A stretch of DNA of 61,949 bases from Micropruina sp. (GTDB taxonomy: Bacteria; Actinomycetota; Actinomycetes; Propionibacteriales; Propionibacteriaceae), in contig JADJTO010000014.1 in the NCBI GenBank assembly GCA_016711105.1, positions 1-61,949 on the forward strand, read 5' to 3'. Made by a program: the position numbers and the translations under genes. The notes beneath the pieces are model-generated. The model had not been told where the DNA came from, searched no databases, and worked only from the letters and a program-made list of their open reading frames with translations. Positions 44,188-52,943 of the stretch are shown here, piece by piece; positions within the stretch are counted from its first letter, which is position 1, and every line of letters starts with the position of its first letter.

Positions 44188-45717
44188 ATGCTGCTGACGG
44201 ACGTGGTCTCGACATCGGCCGAGGTAGCGGCGACGCGCTCCCGGACGGCCAAGATCGGCGCGCTGGCCGCGACGTTGCGGCGCGCCGAGCCTGCCGAGGT
44301 AGCCGTGGTCACTGCTTACCTGTCCGGGGTGTTGCGGCAGCGCCGGACGGGCGTGGGCTGGCGCTCGGCGACCTCCGCTGAGCCTCCGGCGGAGCAGCCG
44401 AGCCTTGAGGTGGCCGAGGTGGATGCTCTCTTCGAGGAGCTAAGCACCTTGTCAGGAGCTGGTTCGCAGCGTCGGAGGGCTGAGCTGCTGGGGGCTCTGA
44501 TGCGCCGGGCGACCGCGGCCGAGCAGCGGTACCTGGCCGGTTTGATCACCGGCGAAACCAGGCAAGGGGCGCTGGATGGAGTCATGCTGGAGGCGATCGC
44601 GAAGGCCAGCGGGCTGCCCAGTGCGGTGATCCGCCGAGCGGCCATGTTCGCCGGCGACAGCGGCCTGGTGGCCGGGGCGGCCTTGGGGAGTGATCCGGGG
44701 AGCGTGGCCTCCTTCGGTCTGCAGGTGGGTCGTCCGGTCCGTCCGATGCTGGCGTCGTCGGCCGCGTCTGTGACCGAGGCGATGGCGAAGCTTGGCGGCC
44801 CGGTGGGCCTGGAGGCCAAGTTGGACGGGATCAGGGTCCAGGTGCATCGCAACGGTGATCAGGTGCAGGTGTTCACCCGCTCGCTGGACGAGATCACCGA
44901 CCGGGTGCCCGAGGTGGTGGCCGCCGTGGCCGGCCTGCCGGTGAGCAGCATCGTCCTTGACGGCGAAGCATTGGCCCTCGACCACAGCGGCCGTCCGCGT
45001 CCGTTCCAGGTGACCGCCGCCCGGGCGATGAGCTTGGCCGCGGCGTCCCAACAAGAGGCGGTACCCCTGAGCACCGTCTTCTTTGACTTGCTGGCTGTGG
45101 ACGGCGTTGACCTGGTGGACGAGCCGGCAACCGTCCGATTGGCCCGGCTGGCTGAGGTCGTGCCGTCCGAGTTGCAGGTGCGCCGCCTAGTCACCGCAGA
45201 CCCCCGCGAGGCGGAGTCCTTTATGTCTGACGTCCTGGCCGCCGGCCACGAAGGGGTGGTGGTGAAGACCCTGGAGTCGACCTACGAGGCGGGTCGGCGC
45301 GGCACCGGGTGGGTGAAGGTGAAGCCGGTGCACACCCTCGACCTGGTGGTGCTGGCGGTGGAGTGGGGCAGCGGCCGGCGAACCGGGACGCTGTCGAACA
45401 TCCACCTGGGGGCTCGCGATCCCCAGACCGGCGGCTTCGTGATGCTGGGCAAGACGTTCAAGGGCATGACCGACGAGATGCTCGCGTGGCAGACCCAGCG
45501 GTTCCTGGAGCTGGAGACCGCTCGCGACGACTGGACGGTGCGGCTGCGTCCCGAGCAGGTGGTCGAGATCGCCTTCGACGGCGTGCAACGGTCGTCCCGC
45601 TACCCCGGCGGGGTGGCGCTGCGCTTCGCGCGGGTGCTGCGTTACCGGGACGACAAGTCAGCCGCCGAGGCTGACACGCTGGAGACCGTCCGCCAGTTCG
45701 GAGCTAGAGAAGCGTGA
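44188..45717 (+). CDS. ATP-dependent DNA ligase, LigB type
   Basis: Single polypeptide of 509 residues. An N-terminal alpha-helical DNA-binding domain (residues 1-190) precedes the nucleotidyltransferase core: adenylated K211 in GLEAKLDGIRVQVHR (motif I), TRSLDEITDRVPEVV, LDGEALALD, VFFDLLAVDG, HEGVVVKTLESTYEAGRRGTGWVKVKP and the OB-fold RPEQVVEIAFDGVQRSSRYPGGVALRFARV. This matches actinobacterial LigB-like accessory ligases that act in repair; the replicative ligase would be the NAD-type LigA elsewhere. Divergent from the glycosylase, with which it may share repair duty. Confidence 0.92.
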   Translation: MLLTDVVSTSAEVAATRSRTAKIGALAATLRRAEPAEVAVVTAYLSGVLRQRRTGVGWRSATSAEPPAEQPSLEVAEVDALFEELSTLSGAGSQRRRAELLGALMRRATAAEQRYLAGLITGETRQGALDGVMLEAIAKASGLPSAVIRRAAMFAGDSGLVAGAALGSDPGSVASFGLQVGRPVRPMLASSAASVTEAMAKLGGPVGLEAKLDGIRVQVHRNGDQVQVFTRSLDEITDRVPEVVAAVAGLPVSSIVLDGEALALDHSGRPRPFQVTAARAMSLAAASQQEAVPLSTVFFDLLAVDGVDLVDEPATVRLARLAEVVPSELQVRRLVTADPREAESFMSDVLAAGHEGVVVKTLESTYEAGRRGTGWVKVKPVHTLDLVVLAVEWGSGRRTGTLSNIHLGARDPQTGGFVMLGKTFKGMTDEMLAWQTQRFLELETARDDWTVRLRPEQVVEIAFDGVQRSSRYPGGVALRFARVLRYRDDKSAAEADTLETVRQFGAREA

Positions 45718-46246
45718 CCTCACCGCTGGCCAAGTCGTGGACGGCGCCCACCACCTGCAGCTCGCCGACGCGGATCCGCCGATCTAGGACTCGGATCAGT
45801 TTCTCCACCTGTCCGACGACGTTGGCCGTGATCGCCTCCTGGCCATAAACACGCCCCAGGCCGGCGAGGCTCGCGATCAGCGCGGGTAGGTGATCGGGCA
45901 GCGCCAGGTTGCCGCTGACCGCTTTGGCGGCGGACTCCACGATCCGGCAGTTGGTGTGGCCGAGGACCATGATCGCGCTCACGGTCATCAACTCGACGGC
46001 GAACTCCAGGCCGCCGAGACTGCCCCCATCGATGCCGTTTCCCGCTGAGCGCAGCACGAACAGGCTGCCCGGGAGTTGGTCGAACAGCAGGTCGGGCGCC
46101 GCGACTGAATCCGCGCACGCGACGATCGCCGCGAACGGGAAGGCGGCGGCGACCGGCGCTCCCCCGCCGTTGCCGGACGCTCCCGCCCGGGCCACGAAGC
46201 GCTTGTTGCCTTCGATCAGCCGCGCCACCGCCTGTTGTGGAGGCAT
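45704..46246 (-). CDS. Beta-carbonic anhydrase-like protein with altered catalytic dyad
   Basis: 180 residues from ATG 46246. Beta-class carbonic anhydrase fold: zinc ligands C44 in VACADS, H97 and C100 in VLGHTNC; FVLRSAGNGID follows the norm. The usual CADSR is CADSV here, so the Arg that pairs with Asp46 in known enzymes is Val48. With Asp46 kept but Arg lost, full activity is doubtful. It could be a substitution or a local sequencing error, since this window has many. Convergent with the ligase, overlapping 14 bases. Confidence 0.85.
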   Translation of the reverse strand: MPPQQAVARLIEGNKRFVARAGASGNGGGAPVAAAFPFAAIVACADSVAAPDLLFDQLPGSLFVLRSAGNGIDGGSLGGLEFAVELMTVSAIMVLGHTNCRIVESAAKAVSGNLALPDHLPALIASLAGLGRVYGQEAITANVVGQVEKLIRVLDRRIRVGELQVVGAVHDLASGEVTLL

Positions 46247-46543
46247 TCTGCGCGGGGGGCTCCTGCTGGACGAACCCAATCCGGGATCGGCAGATAGCCG
46301 GCCATGGCCCTCCTTCGCTGACGGCGCTCAATCACGCTCGACCCGACCCTATGGGGGCGCCGGACGGGTGTCGAGACCTTCGCTCGGACGGGGGTAGGTA
46401 GCGGGGCTGAGAAGGCCAAGGACCGGGTTGATCACGTTACAAGTGCGTCAAGAAGTGCTCCCGATCGTAGGTTGCCTACGCCTCCGACCCCTAGGGTGAA
46501 GCCACCCTCTGTCCCTATTAACTAACACTAAGGCAGGCAAACC
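46247..46543. other. Intergenic region between carbonic anhydrase and AGCS genes
   Basis: 297 bases with no credible gene. It must hold both divergent promoters. A short inverted repeat CGTAGG-TTG-CCTACG lies at 46466-46480, and AT-richer sequence (CTATTAACTAACACTAAGGC) directly precedes the symporter start. Confidence 0.5.
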
Positions 46544-47893
46544 ATGAGCCCCGACGCCATCGTTGGCTTCTTGAATGACAATCTCACCTGGGTGTTGATC
46601 TTCGCCCTGGGCTCGGCCGGCCTCTACTTCACGGTGGTGACCAAAGGGGTGCAGTTCCGCCTGTTCGGCCAGATGTGGAAGGTGATCTTCAACTCGCGCA
46701 GCAATGCCGGGGAGGGCATCTCGTCGTTCCAGGCGTTCGCCATCTCGCTGGCGTCCCGGGTCGGCACCGGCAACATCGTGGGCGTCGCGATCGCCCTCAC
46801 CCTGGGCGGCCCGGGGGCCATCTTCTGGATGTGGCTGATGGCCCTGTTGGGCATGGCGACGGCTTTCGTAGAGTCGACATTGGCCCAGGTCTACAAGGTC
46901 CCGCATGCCGAGGACGGCACGTTCGTCGGCGGCCCGGCCTTCTACATTGAGCGCGGCCTCAAGTCGCGTCCGGTCGGCATGGTGTTCGCGGTCTGCCTCA
47001 TCTTCACCTTTGGCTTCGCCTTCGAAATGGTCCAGGCCAACACCATTTCGGGGGTCTTGAAGGGCACTTGGGGCATCGACCCGCTCTGGACCGCCATCGG
47101 CCTGTCCGCGATCACCGCCGCCATCATCTTCGGCGGCATCAAGTCCGTGGCCCGGGTAACGGAGTGGATTGCTCCGGGGATGGCAGCCGTCTACGCGCTG
47201 CTCGCCCTCGTCGTACTGGTCCTGCGTGCGCCCGAGGTTCCCGGCGTGATCGGGGAGATCTTCGCCGGCGCCTTCGGTCTCGATCAGGCACTGGCCGGCA
47301 CCGCCGGCGGAATCCTTGCCGCGATGCTGAACGGGGTCAAGCGAGGCATGTTCAGCAATGAGGCCGGCATGGGGTCGGCCCCGAACGCGGCCGCCACCGC
47401 AACCACGCCGCACCCGGTGCTGCAGGGCTTGATCCAGTCGGCTGGCGTGTTCGTCGACACGATCATCGTCTGCACCGCCACCGCGGCCATGATCATGCTG
47501 TCCGCGCCCGAGATCTACACCCCGGGAGTGACCGAGCGGAGCGCGTCCGCCACGCTGACCCAGACCGCGCTGGCCAGCGAGCTGGGCGCCTGGGTGACCC
47601 CGGTGATGGCGATCCTGATCTTCGTGTTCGCCTACTCCTCGGTGCTGGGCAACTACGCCTACGCGGAGATCAACCAGGACTTCCTAGGCGGTGGACGGGT
47701 CGGCAACATGGCAACCCGGACGCTCGTCGTGGCGGCGACCTTCTGGGGAGCCGTCCAGTCGCTCGACTTCGTCTGGTCGGTCGCGGACGTGGCCATGTCG
47801 ATCATGGCCGTGATCAACCTGAGCGCCCTGTTCCTGCTGGGCAAGACAGCCGTCGGAGCGCTGAAGGACTTCGAGAGCCGAAGGGCGACGTGA
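46544..47893 (+). CDS. AGCS-family amino acid:sodium symporter
   Basis: Inner-membrane alanine/glycine:cation symporter of 449 residues with about 11 helices. Signatures: TVVTKGVQFRLFGQM, GEGISSFQAFAISLASRVGTGNIVGVA, GTFVGGPAFYIERGL, GVKRGMFSNEAGMGSAPNAAATA and FAYSSVLGNYAYAE. ATG 46544 follows AAGGCAGG. An overlapping 36-residue frame (47893-48003: MTRVFDLHNNPHVPDDIPGE, then VW) looks like the cytosolic tail found in relatives, so one missing base near the stop may have shortened this protein. A terminator follows at 48025. Confidence 0.92.
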   Translation: MSPDAIVGFLNDNLTWVLIFALGSAGLYFTVVTKGVQFRLFGQMWKVIFNSRSNAGEGISSFQAFAISLASRVGTGNIVGVAIALTLGGPGAIFWMWLMALLGMATAFVESTLAQVYKVPHAEDGTFVGGPAFYIERGLKSRPVGMVFAVCLIFTFGFAFEMVQANTISGVLKGTWGIDPLWTAIGLSAITAAIIFGGIKSVARVTEWIAPGMAAVYALLALVVLVLRAPEVPGVIGEIFAGAFGLDQALAGTAGGILAAMLNGVKRGMFSNEAGMGSAPNAAATATTPHPVLQGLIQSAGVFVDTIIVCTATAAMIMLSAPEIYTPGVTERSASATLTQTALASELGAWVTPVMAILIFVFAYSSVLGNYAYAEINQDFLGGGRVGNMATRTLVVAATFWGAVQSLDFVWSVADVAMSIMAVINLSALFLLGKTAVGALKDFESRRAT

Positions 47894-48024
47894 TGACCCG
47901 GGTCTTCGACCTGCACAACAACCCGCACGTTCCCGACGACATCCCCGGCGAGGTCTGGCACAGCCAGCAGGCCGTGGGCGTGAAGGGTTCGCCGCACGCC
48001 TGAGGCGGTCTCCTGCCACATCAC

Positions 48025-48060
48025 AACCGGCCCCGCGATTCGTCGCGGGGTCGGTTGTTT
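48025..48060 (+). terminator. Rho-independent terminator after the AGCS gene
   Basis: AACCGGCCCCGCG-ATTCGT-CGCGGGGTCGGTT hairpin followed by GTTT. The arms are 13 bases with one mismatch. Confidence 0.85.
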
Positions 48061-48216
48061 GTGTTGCGGCGTCTTACAAGTCTTGCTGGTGTTCCCACTC
48101 GTGCGCTGGCGTCTACCTTCCCTGGCTCACCTCCGCGACCCCGCGGGAGGTGACGTCCGTCCCGGGGGCACGCTTATATTGTCTGGTGCACAGGAGTCGA
48201 GGAACGGGGGCGAAGG

Positions 48217-48615
48217 ATGGAAAGTCGCCGCTGGTGGCCGACCGCGGACGAGATCGCCGCAGACGTTCGACGCGAACTCGCCGGCAATGACCCTGACATG
48301 GCCATGCGGCTTCTCCTGGACGGCATCAATCAGCTGCCTGAAGCAGCCAAGGCCGAACGCCTTGACGAGGCGCTGCTCGAGCCGCAGACCACCGGTGACG
48401 AACGCTGGGACACGCTGCTGGCCGCGTCGATCAGGTACAGGCTGCACACCATGCACTGCCAGCCGCCCCACTGGACGCGGAAGGAACCCCTCGGACGATT
48501 CTGGTGGCCGACAGATGCCGGACGTGGCCGCGCCATCTACGACATGGCAAACGCGCCCGCGGAGCTGGCTCGGGTCGGGATCTTCCTCAGCCAGCGAGAT
48601 TTCGAGCACGCATGA
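48217..48615 (+). CDS. Hypothetical partner of a DUF6036 nucleotidyltransferase
   Basis: 132 residues from ATG 48217. I do not recognise a domain with certainty. The N-terminal half is helical (TADEIAADVRRELAGNDPDMAMRLLLDGINQLPEAAKAERLDEAL), and the middle carries WDTLLAASIRYRLHTMHCQPPHWTRKEPLGRFWWP. Its last codons overlap the start of the nucleotidyltransferase gene (ATGA), the usual layout of a two-gene toxin-antitoxin module with the antitoxin first. A promoter-like TATATT is at about 48174. Antitoxin role inferred from position only. Confidence 0.6.
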   Translation: MESRRWWPTADEIAADVRRELAGNDPDMAMRLLLDGINQLPEAAKAERLDEALLEPQTTGDERWDTLLAASIRYRLHTMHCQPPHWTRKEPLGRFWWPTDAGRGRAIYDMANAPAELARVGIFLSQRDFEHA

Positions 48616-49295
48616 GCGGCGCCGGGCGAGAGTTCACACGAGGTGAGCTGATCGGGCTCCTCACCGAAGTGGGGCAGATCCTGAGCGCGAAGGGGCTGAC
48701 GGCCACCATTTACGTGGTGGGCGGCGCCGCTATGGCCCTTACCCTGGCCAGCCGGCGAAGCACCCGAGACGTTGATGCTTTCCTCCGCGACCACGTTGAC
48801 GAGCTTGGTGCGGCCGCCTCAGAAGTGGCGGCCCGCCACAACCTTGACCCCCATTGGTTCAACTCAGCCGCAACGATGTTTCTCGCCAGCGAGCCGGACA
48901 CCGACACGGGCGAACTCACTCTCGAGGGGCTGCGCGTCATGGTCGCCTCGCCGGAATACTTGCTGGCGATGAAGTTGCGAGCGGTTCGAGGGAAGGACAT
49001 GGCCGACCTCGAATGGTTGTTCACCTTTCTCGGCATCACTCACCCCCAGCAGGCCGCGGACATGACCAACCGGCTATTCGATGACCCCTCCCTCGGTTGG
49101 GAGGGCCCCGACGAAGCCCGGTACGCCGCCGAGGACGTCTTCGCTTGGGCTGAGCGGCAAGGCCGACCAATCGGCACCCTCCGGATTCCTGTGGACGCCC
49201 GCGACCGGGCGAGTGACCTGGGCGGCGCCTGGCGGCAAACCGCCGAGCTACGCCGGACTCCTCCCGCCGGCCCTGGTGAGTTGGACGCGAACTGA
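48612..49295 (+). CDS. DUF6036-type nucleotidyltransferase
   Basis: 227 residues. Nucleotidyltransferase signature: VVGGAAMALTLASRRSTRDVDAFL (the GG...DVD triad), then LEGLRVMVASPEYLLAMKLRAVRGKDMADLEWLFTFLG. That pattern is found in minimal nucleotidyltransferase proteins of toxin-antitoxin modules (MNT/AbiEii relatives) and in antibiotic nucleotidyltransferases. The C-terminal 50 residues are unmatched. Coupled by ATGA to the preceding small gene. Proposed target is tRNA or another RNA, as for related toxins; untested. Confidence 0.75.
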   Translation: MSGAGREFTRGELIGLLTEVGQILSAKGLTATIYVVGGAAMALTLASRRSTRDVDAFLRDHVDELGAAASEVAARHNLDPHWFNSAATMFLASEPDTDTGELTLEGLRVMVASPEYLLAMKLRAVRGKDMADLEWLFTFLGITHPQQAADMTNRLFDDPSLGWEGPDEARYAAEDVFAWAERQGRPIGTLRIPVDARDRASDLGGAWRQTAELRRTPPAGPGELDAN

Positions 49296-49376
49296 GCCGT
49301 CGTGGCGATCACAAAGTGGGCTGGTCACTGAATCGTCTTCAGGGGCCGCTCGCCCGCTCCGTGGTGGCCGCTGCTG

Positions 49377-49715
49377 CTAGACGTCGCTGAGGTTGCCGGA
49401 CACCGTGAAGAACGGCGTCCCGGTGACGCCATTCGGGCTGTGGGTACTCAGGACGATGTCGGTGCTCGCGTCCGCGTAGAGGACGAGGGCTGCGGCCGCG
49501 TGATACGTGTCGAAGTTCGCACTCGAGGTGTAGGCGAAGTGGAGCGGCAGGAACACTGTCACCGCCTGACCGCTTGAGCTGTATTGGACGCTGGCACCCA
49601 TGCGGTGGCCGGCCGTGACGTTGACCTGCACGCTCACGGTTTGGACGACCAGGGCGCTCTCGTCCGGCACGCGGATCACGGTGTGGCCGGCCGCGAAGGC
49701 GGTGAAAGGCTTCAT
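49377..49715 (-). CDS. Hypothetical beta-rich protein
   Basis: 112 residues from ATG 49715 (with GCAGGGAT upstream). Rich in Val/Thr/Ser with alternating hydrophobics (TVSVQVNVTAGHRMGASVQYSSSGQAVTVFLPLHF), suggesting a beta-sandwich; no signal peptide or membrane helix and no family recognised. It lies alone between a nucleotidyltransferase module and a beta-lactamase-fold remnant. Codon use looks normal for the window, so it is probably a real gene. Confidence 0.5.
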   Translation of the reverse strand: MKPFTAFAAGHTVIRVPDESALVVQTVSVQVNVTAGHRMGASVQYSSSGQAVTVFLPLHFAYTSSANFDTYHAAAALVLYADASTDIVLSTHSPNGVTGTPFFTVSGNLSDV

Positions 49716-49838
49716 GGGAGATCCCTGCTTCCTGTTTGACCTTCCACTCATGGGAGCAGCAAAGGGCGGCGTGACACAAGGGCTGTTCCCACCTTCACTC
49801 CGACTAAACCCACCAGCACCCGCCCAGCCGGGCGGGGC

Positions 49839-50285
49839 TTGGACACAGGGTCACCTGCCAGCGGCTACCTCAAGCCAGGGTTTGCTTGGGCAACCGACAA
49901 AGCTGGCGTCAATACTGGGGGATTCGGTCTGAAACTGACCGCTGCAGATCTGGTCAAACTCGGCGAGCTCTATGTCAACGGTGGGCGCTGGCAAGGACGA
50001 CAGATTGTCTCCCAAGCATGGGTGGCTGATTCCACATCGAGACAACTCTCGCTCGAGCAGGAGGAAGCAGCACAAGGGAACTACGGCTACCTTTGGTGGC
50101 CGGGGGAATTCAAGGGACGCCCTGTATTCTCAGCTTTGGGCAGCTACTATCAAGCAATCATCTGTTTTCCAGATTCCAACGTCGTTGTCGTAGTGACGGC
50201 CGCGGACGACCTCACAGCCGCCGACACGCTCGGCCTCTCGCTCGATCCGCTTCTCGATGAGTTCTTGAGCCCCCTCCTGCAATAG
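49839..50285 (+). pseudogene. Beta-lactamase-fold serine hydrolase, C-terminal remnant
   Basis: The 148-residue frame matches the last third of class-C-like serine hydrolases (GGFGLKLTAADLVKLGELYVNGGRWQGRQIVSQAWV, YGYLWWPGEFKGRPVFSALG, PDSNVVVVVTAADD). The N-terminal part with the SxxK nucleophile and YxN motif is missing: upstream of about 49839 there is no homology in any frame. Either a deletion remnant or the edge of an acquired segment. The base composition is somewhat lower in GC than the neighbours. Confidence 0.7.
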
Positions 50286-50346
50286 GCCGTCTCCCAAGGT
50301 ACGGCTCGACTCCCAGGGCGCGCTCATCCGGAGCCGGATCACCACA

Positions 50347-51029
50347 TCACAGCGAGAGGCGTGGCGGGACCCAGTCGGGTCGCACTTGGCGGATTCCGAC
50401 GGTTGCCCGCTTCGCTACAGGCCTTGGCGCGTCGATCCAGACGGTCCTCGACGTCAGGGCGCGAAGCAGCGCGTTGACGTTCAGTCGCATGCTCTTGGAG
50501 AACACGAGCCTCTGGTCGACGGACGCAGCAAAGAGGACTACCCCATCTGCTGCGTGGCGCCCCGGATTCGCCGAGGGGAGCTGAGATGCCGCCCCCTTCA
50601 ACGAGAGGGCCGAGGCAAGGTCGGGAACCATCACCCCCGCACGCGGCCACACTCGTGCCATTCAACCCGCTTCAACGCCGACCGGCTCGCCGGCACGGCG
50701 ACCAGGCGATGACCACGAAAGCTCCGCTCGACACCCTCGGGCAGCATGACGTCCACCACATCCCCGTCACGGATGAATCGGTGCGCGTAACCACGGGGAT
50801 CGAGGGGCTGCCTGAGCACGTAGCCAAGCTGGCCAAGCACCTCGGCAACGCGCGCAAACGACGCTCGCTGCGGACGGATGACCATGTCCAGGTCGTGGGT
50901 GAGGCGGAAGTGCGCTAGAGCGGCCCGCGCAGCATGTAGTTGCACCATGAGCCCGCCAACGACGCTCCAATGCTCGGCTGGCAGTCGCTCGGCGATCTCT
51001 TCGACTTGCCCGATCACTCCAGCGGTCAC
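50347..51029 (-). CDS. Nucleotidyltransferase, possible toxin, one frameshift
   Basis: Starts at GTG 51029, overlapping the preceding gene's TGA. The first frame carries a nucleotidyltransferase core: WSVVGGLMVQLHAARAALAHFRLTHDLDMVIRPQ (GG and DLD), then VLPEGVERSFRGHRLVAVPAS. Near 50640 the protein continues in another frame as VPDLASALSLKGAASQLPSANPGRHAADGVVLFAA, the expected C-terminal stretch, to a stop at 50347. About 227 residues in total. It forms a two-gene module with the HTH-like gene upstream. Activity not proven. Confidence 0.65.
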
Positions 51030-51592
51030 ACCCGTTCCTTCCCCAGGAGAAGGCACTCTGCCGAGTAGGACTCCCGGGCATCCCCGACCAGGTACGTGTC
51101 CACCAGCGCATCGAGTTCGCCGTACCGCTCACCCCGCAGCATCACGCCCACACCGCCCCACGCGTCCGAGCGAAGGCCCGAATCGGCGATCTGCGCGTGA
51201 TCCGTGACGCGAACGAATCGCATCCATGGCGCACCTTCCATTCCCAACAGGTGCTCGGCGGCCGTTGGGCCCGCTGGAACCAGGCCACCCGCAGGTCCTT
51301 CGCAACGCCACCACCGACCCAAGCCACCCCACAGGTGCGCCAGCAACGACACTGACTCGGACCAGGTGAACTCGCCCGCGTCCCACGCCGCCGCCCTTTC
51401 CAAGCGGTGAGCGGACGACCAAACTCGGCCGCGACCCCGCGAGCGACTGAACGCCCGGGCAGCGATCGCGTCGACCGTCCAGACTGGTCCCACACGCCGG
51501 AACGGGCTGAGCGATCCGACCGAGATCCCGTGCTGCAGTGAGCGAACCGAGCAGCCCGTGTCCGCAGAAGCCTCAGCCAACGTCAGTTCCAC
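51026..51592 (-). CDS. HTH-type regulator, possible antitoxin of the nucleotidyltransferase module
   Basis: 188 residues from GTG 51592. The N-terminus resembles an excisionase/MerR-type winged helix (LTLAEASADTGCSVRSLQHGISVGSLSPFRRVGPVWTVDAIAARAFSRSRGRGR); the rest is helical with WAHLWG-like aromatic stretches and no family I recognise. A 7-bp inverted repeat spans the start codon, as expected for a self-repressing regulator. The stop overlaps the nucleotidyltransferase start. Read as antitoxin/repressor from layout. Confidence 0.6.
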   Translation of the reverse strand: MELTLAEASADTGCSVRSLQHGISVGSLSPFRRVGPVWTVDAIAARAFSRSRGRGRVWSSAHRLERAAAWDAGEFTWSESVSLLAHLWGGLGRWWRCEGPAGGLVPAGPTAAEHLLGMEGAPWMRFVRVTDHAQIADSGLRSDAWGGVGVMLRGERYGELDALVDTYLVGDARESYSAECLLLGKERV

Positions 51593-51605
51593 ACTTATAG
51601 TGTGG
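51589..51605. promoter_or_regulatory. Palindrome at the start of the HTH gene
   Basis: CCACACT-TAT-AGTGTGG, perfect 7-bp arms, overlapping the GTG start (51592-51590, minus strand). Placed to block expression of the two-gene module when bound. If the gene starts further downstream, the palindrome would be in its leader. Confidence 0.5.
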
Positions 51606-51757
51606 TGGACACCACGATATTTTCCAATGCTGCTGGCTCCACTGAGCTGTGATGGCGGGTGTGCCGCTTTGGCTCAGACCGGCGCTCGGGGTGACCCGGT
51701 CTGGCCGCCCAGCTGCACGGCCGCTCGAACGAGGCCAGGCTCAGCCAACCGTTCGCC

Positions 51758-52183
51758 CTAGAGCAATCTATGTCGATTGAGCGCCCACAAGGCCGGCGCA
51801 TTTCCGGGCAGCGTGGCCATCGGGGCCGTCGCGTGTGCGATCACATCCGATGGGGTGCCAGGCCGCTCAGCCTCGGACGCTGGACCGAAGAGCAGATAGG
51901 TGCCTTGCGCGACCCGGAGGCCGTCGAACCACGCGTCCTGCCGCGCTCCGTCCGGCCAGGAAACCAGCAGTGCCTTGGACCCTCGTTGGGCACGTTCGTA
52001 CAGGCGCTCCACGAAGACCAACCGTGCGCCATGCCGAGTCGCCTCGACCGCCCGGGCCCACGCCTGAGCCACGCGTGCATCTCGGGCACGCTTGCTGGCC
52101 AGCCACACAAGAACAGCGACAAGGAGAAGAATGGCGCCGACGACCCCTCCGCCCGCGATCACCAACCAGATCGAGCTATTCAT
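51758..52183 (-). CDS. Single-pass membrane protein
   Basis: 141 residues from ATG 52183 (GGAGCG upstream). One N-terminal membrane helix (WLVIAGGGVVGAILLLVAVLVWLA), then a basic segment (SKRARDARVAQAWARAVEATRHGARLVFVERLYERA) and a cytosolic domain with ALLVSWPDGARQDAWFDGLRVAQGTYLLFGP. No family recognised. It lies between the toxin-like module and tRNA-Arg. Confidence 0.55.
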   Translation of the reverse strand: MNSSIWLVIAGGGVVGAILLLVAVLVWLASKRARDARVAQAWARAVEATRHGARLVFVERLYERAQRGSKALLVSWPDGARQDAWFDGLRVAQGTYLLFGPASEAERPGTPSDVIAHATAPMATLPGNAPALWALNRHRLL

Positions 52184-52502
52184 CTGGGCGCTCCGGTGAC
52201 GGCTCGGGCGGCCGCATCGCGGAGCGACTCGACAAGGGTTGGGGCACCGGCAGGGGCGACTTTCGGCAGGGAGGGGTGGTGGCAGGCGAGTTGCGTCATC
52301 CTTCGACCTTAGCGACCCTCGGTGACAGTGGCTCAGCCGTCGGTCGGCGTGGTGACTGTCGGCTCCTCTGGGGCGCGTGCTGGGCGCGGACGTGGTCGGT
52401 CGCGGTCCAAGCTCAGCGTGAGGTAGCCCAGTGGGCTGGTCGGTCCTCGGCGGGGCAGGGGACGCGCTCCCGCGGCATGATCCGGACCCGAGGAACGAGA
52501 AA
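52184..52502. other. Intergenic region upstream of the membrane protein
   Basis: 319 bases with no supported gene; long frames on both strands here run into the tRNA and look like GC-driven shadows. Confidence 0.5.
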
Positions 52503-52525
52503 TCCCCGCCACTCGGTGACGGGGA
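52503..52525 (-). terminator. Terminator after tRNA-Arg
   Basis: TCCCCGTCACCGAGTGGCGGGGA read on the minus strand, followed by TTTCT, nine bases beyond the tRNA end. Confidence 0.65.
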
Positions 52526-52534
52526 CTCGCTCTG

Positions 52535-52607
52535 CGCGCTCGGAGGGATTCGAACCCCCAACCTTCTGATCCGTAGTCAGATGCTCTATCCGTTGAGCCA
52601 CGAGCGC
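52535..52607 (-). tRNA. tRNA-Arg(ACG)
   Basis: 73 nucleotides. Acceptor GCGCTCG pairs with CGAGCGC, discriminator G, no encoded CCA. The anticodon arm TCTGACTACGGATCAGA gives ACG, the substrate of TadA (encoded at 31653-32153). D-arm GGCTCAACGGATAGAGC and T-arm GGGGGTTCGAATCCCTC are standard. Confidence 0.95.
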
Positions 52608-52943
52608 TTGGTTGGACAACCGAGAGTTGAGTTTAGTCGACCGTGTGAGGGCCGTCCAACTGAGGATGGCGGCGTGACTCCGAGACATCCGAGATTCTTG
52701 AGTCACCTCGCGCAGACACGACGCCGCCTCCCCGCCGCCAAGCTGTCATACTCGCCAGATCCCTGCGTGGTCCGGGGGTGAACCGAGTGTGGTTCCGGCG
52801 CAATACCCCTTCCCTGCCAGCGCGGGGCTCTAGCCCGGGCCCCGAGCCCTGTCGAGCACGAACAGTGTAGTTCCAGCTCTTGCGCTTCGACTTTTGCTGG
52901 ATTAGTCTTGCCTCGAAGCAATCCACCCCAGGAGCACAACAAA
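52608..52943. other. Intergenic region upstream of cas3
   Basis: 336 bases without a supported gene. The end is less GC-rich (TTTTGCTGGATTAGTCTTGCC at about 52890) and probably holds the cas operon promoter; AGGAG at 52930-52934 is the cas3 ribosome site. Confidence 0.45.
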
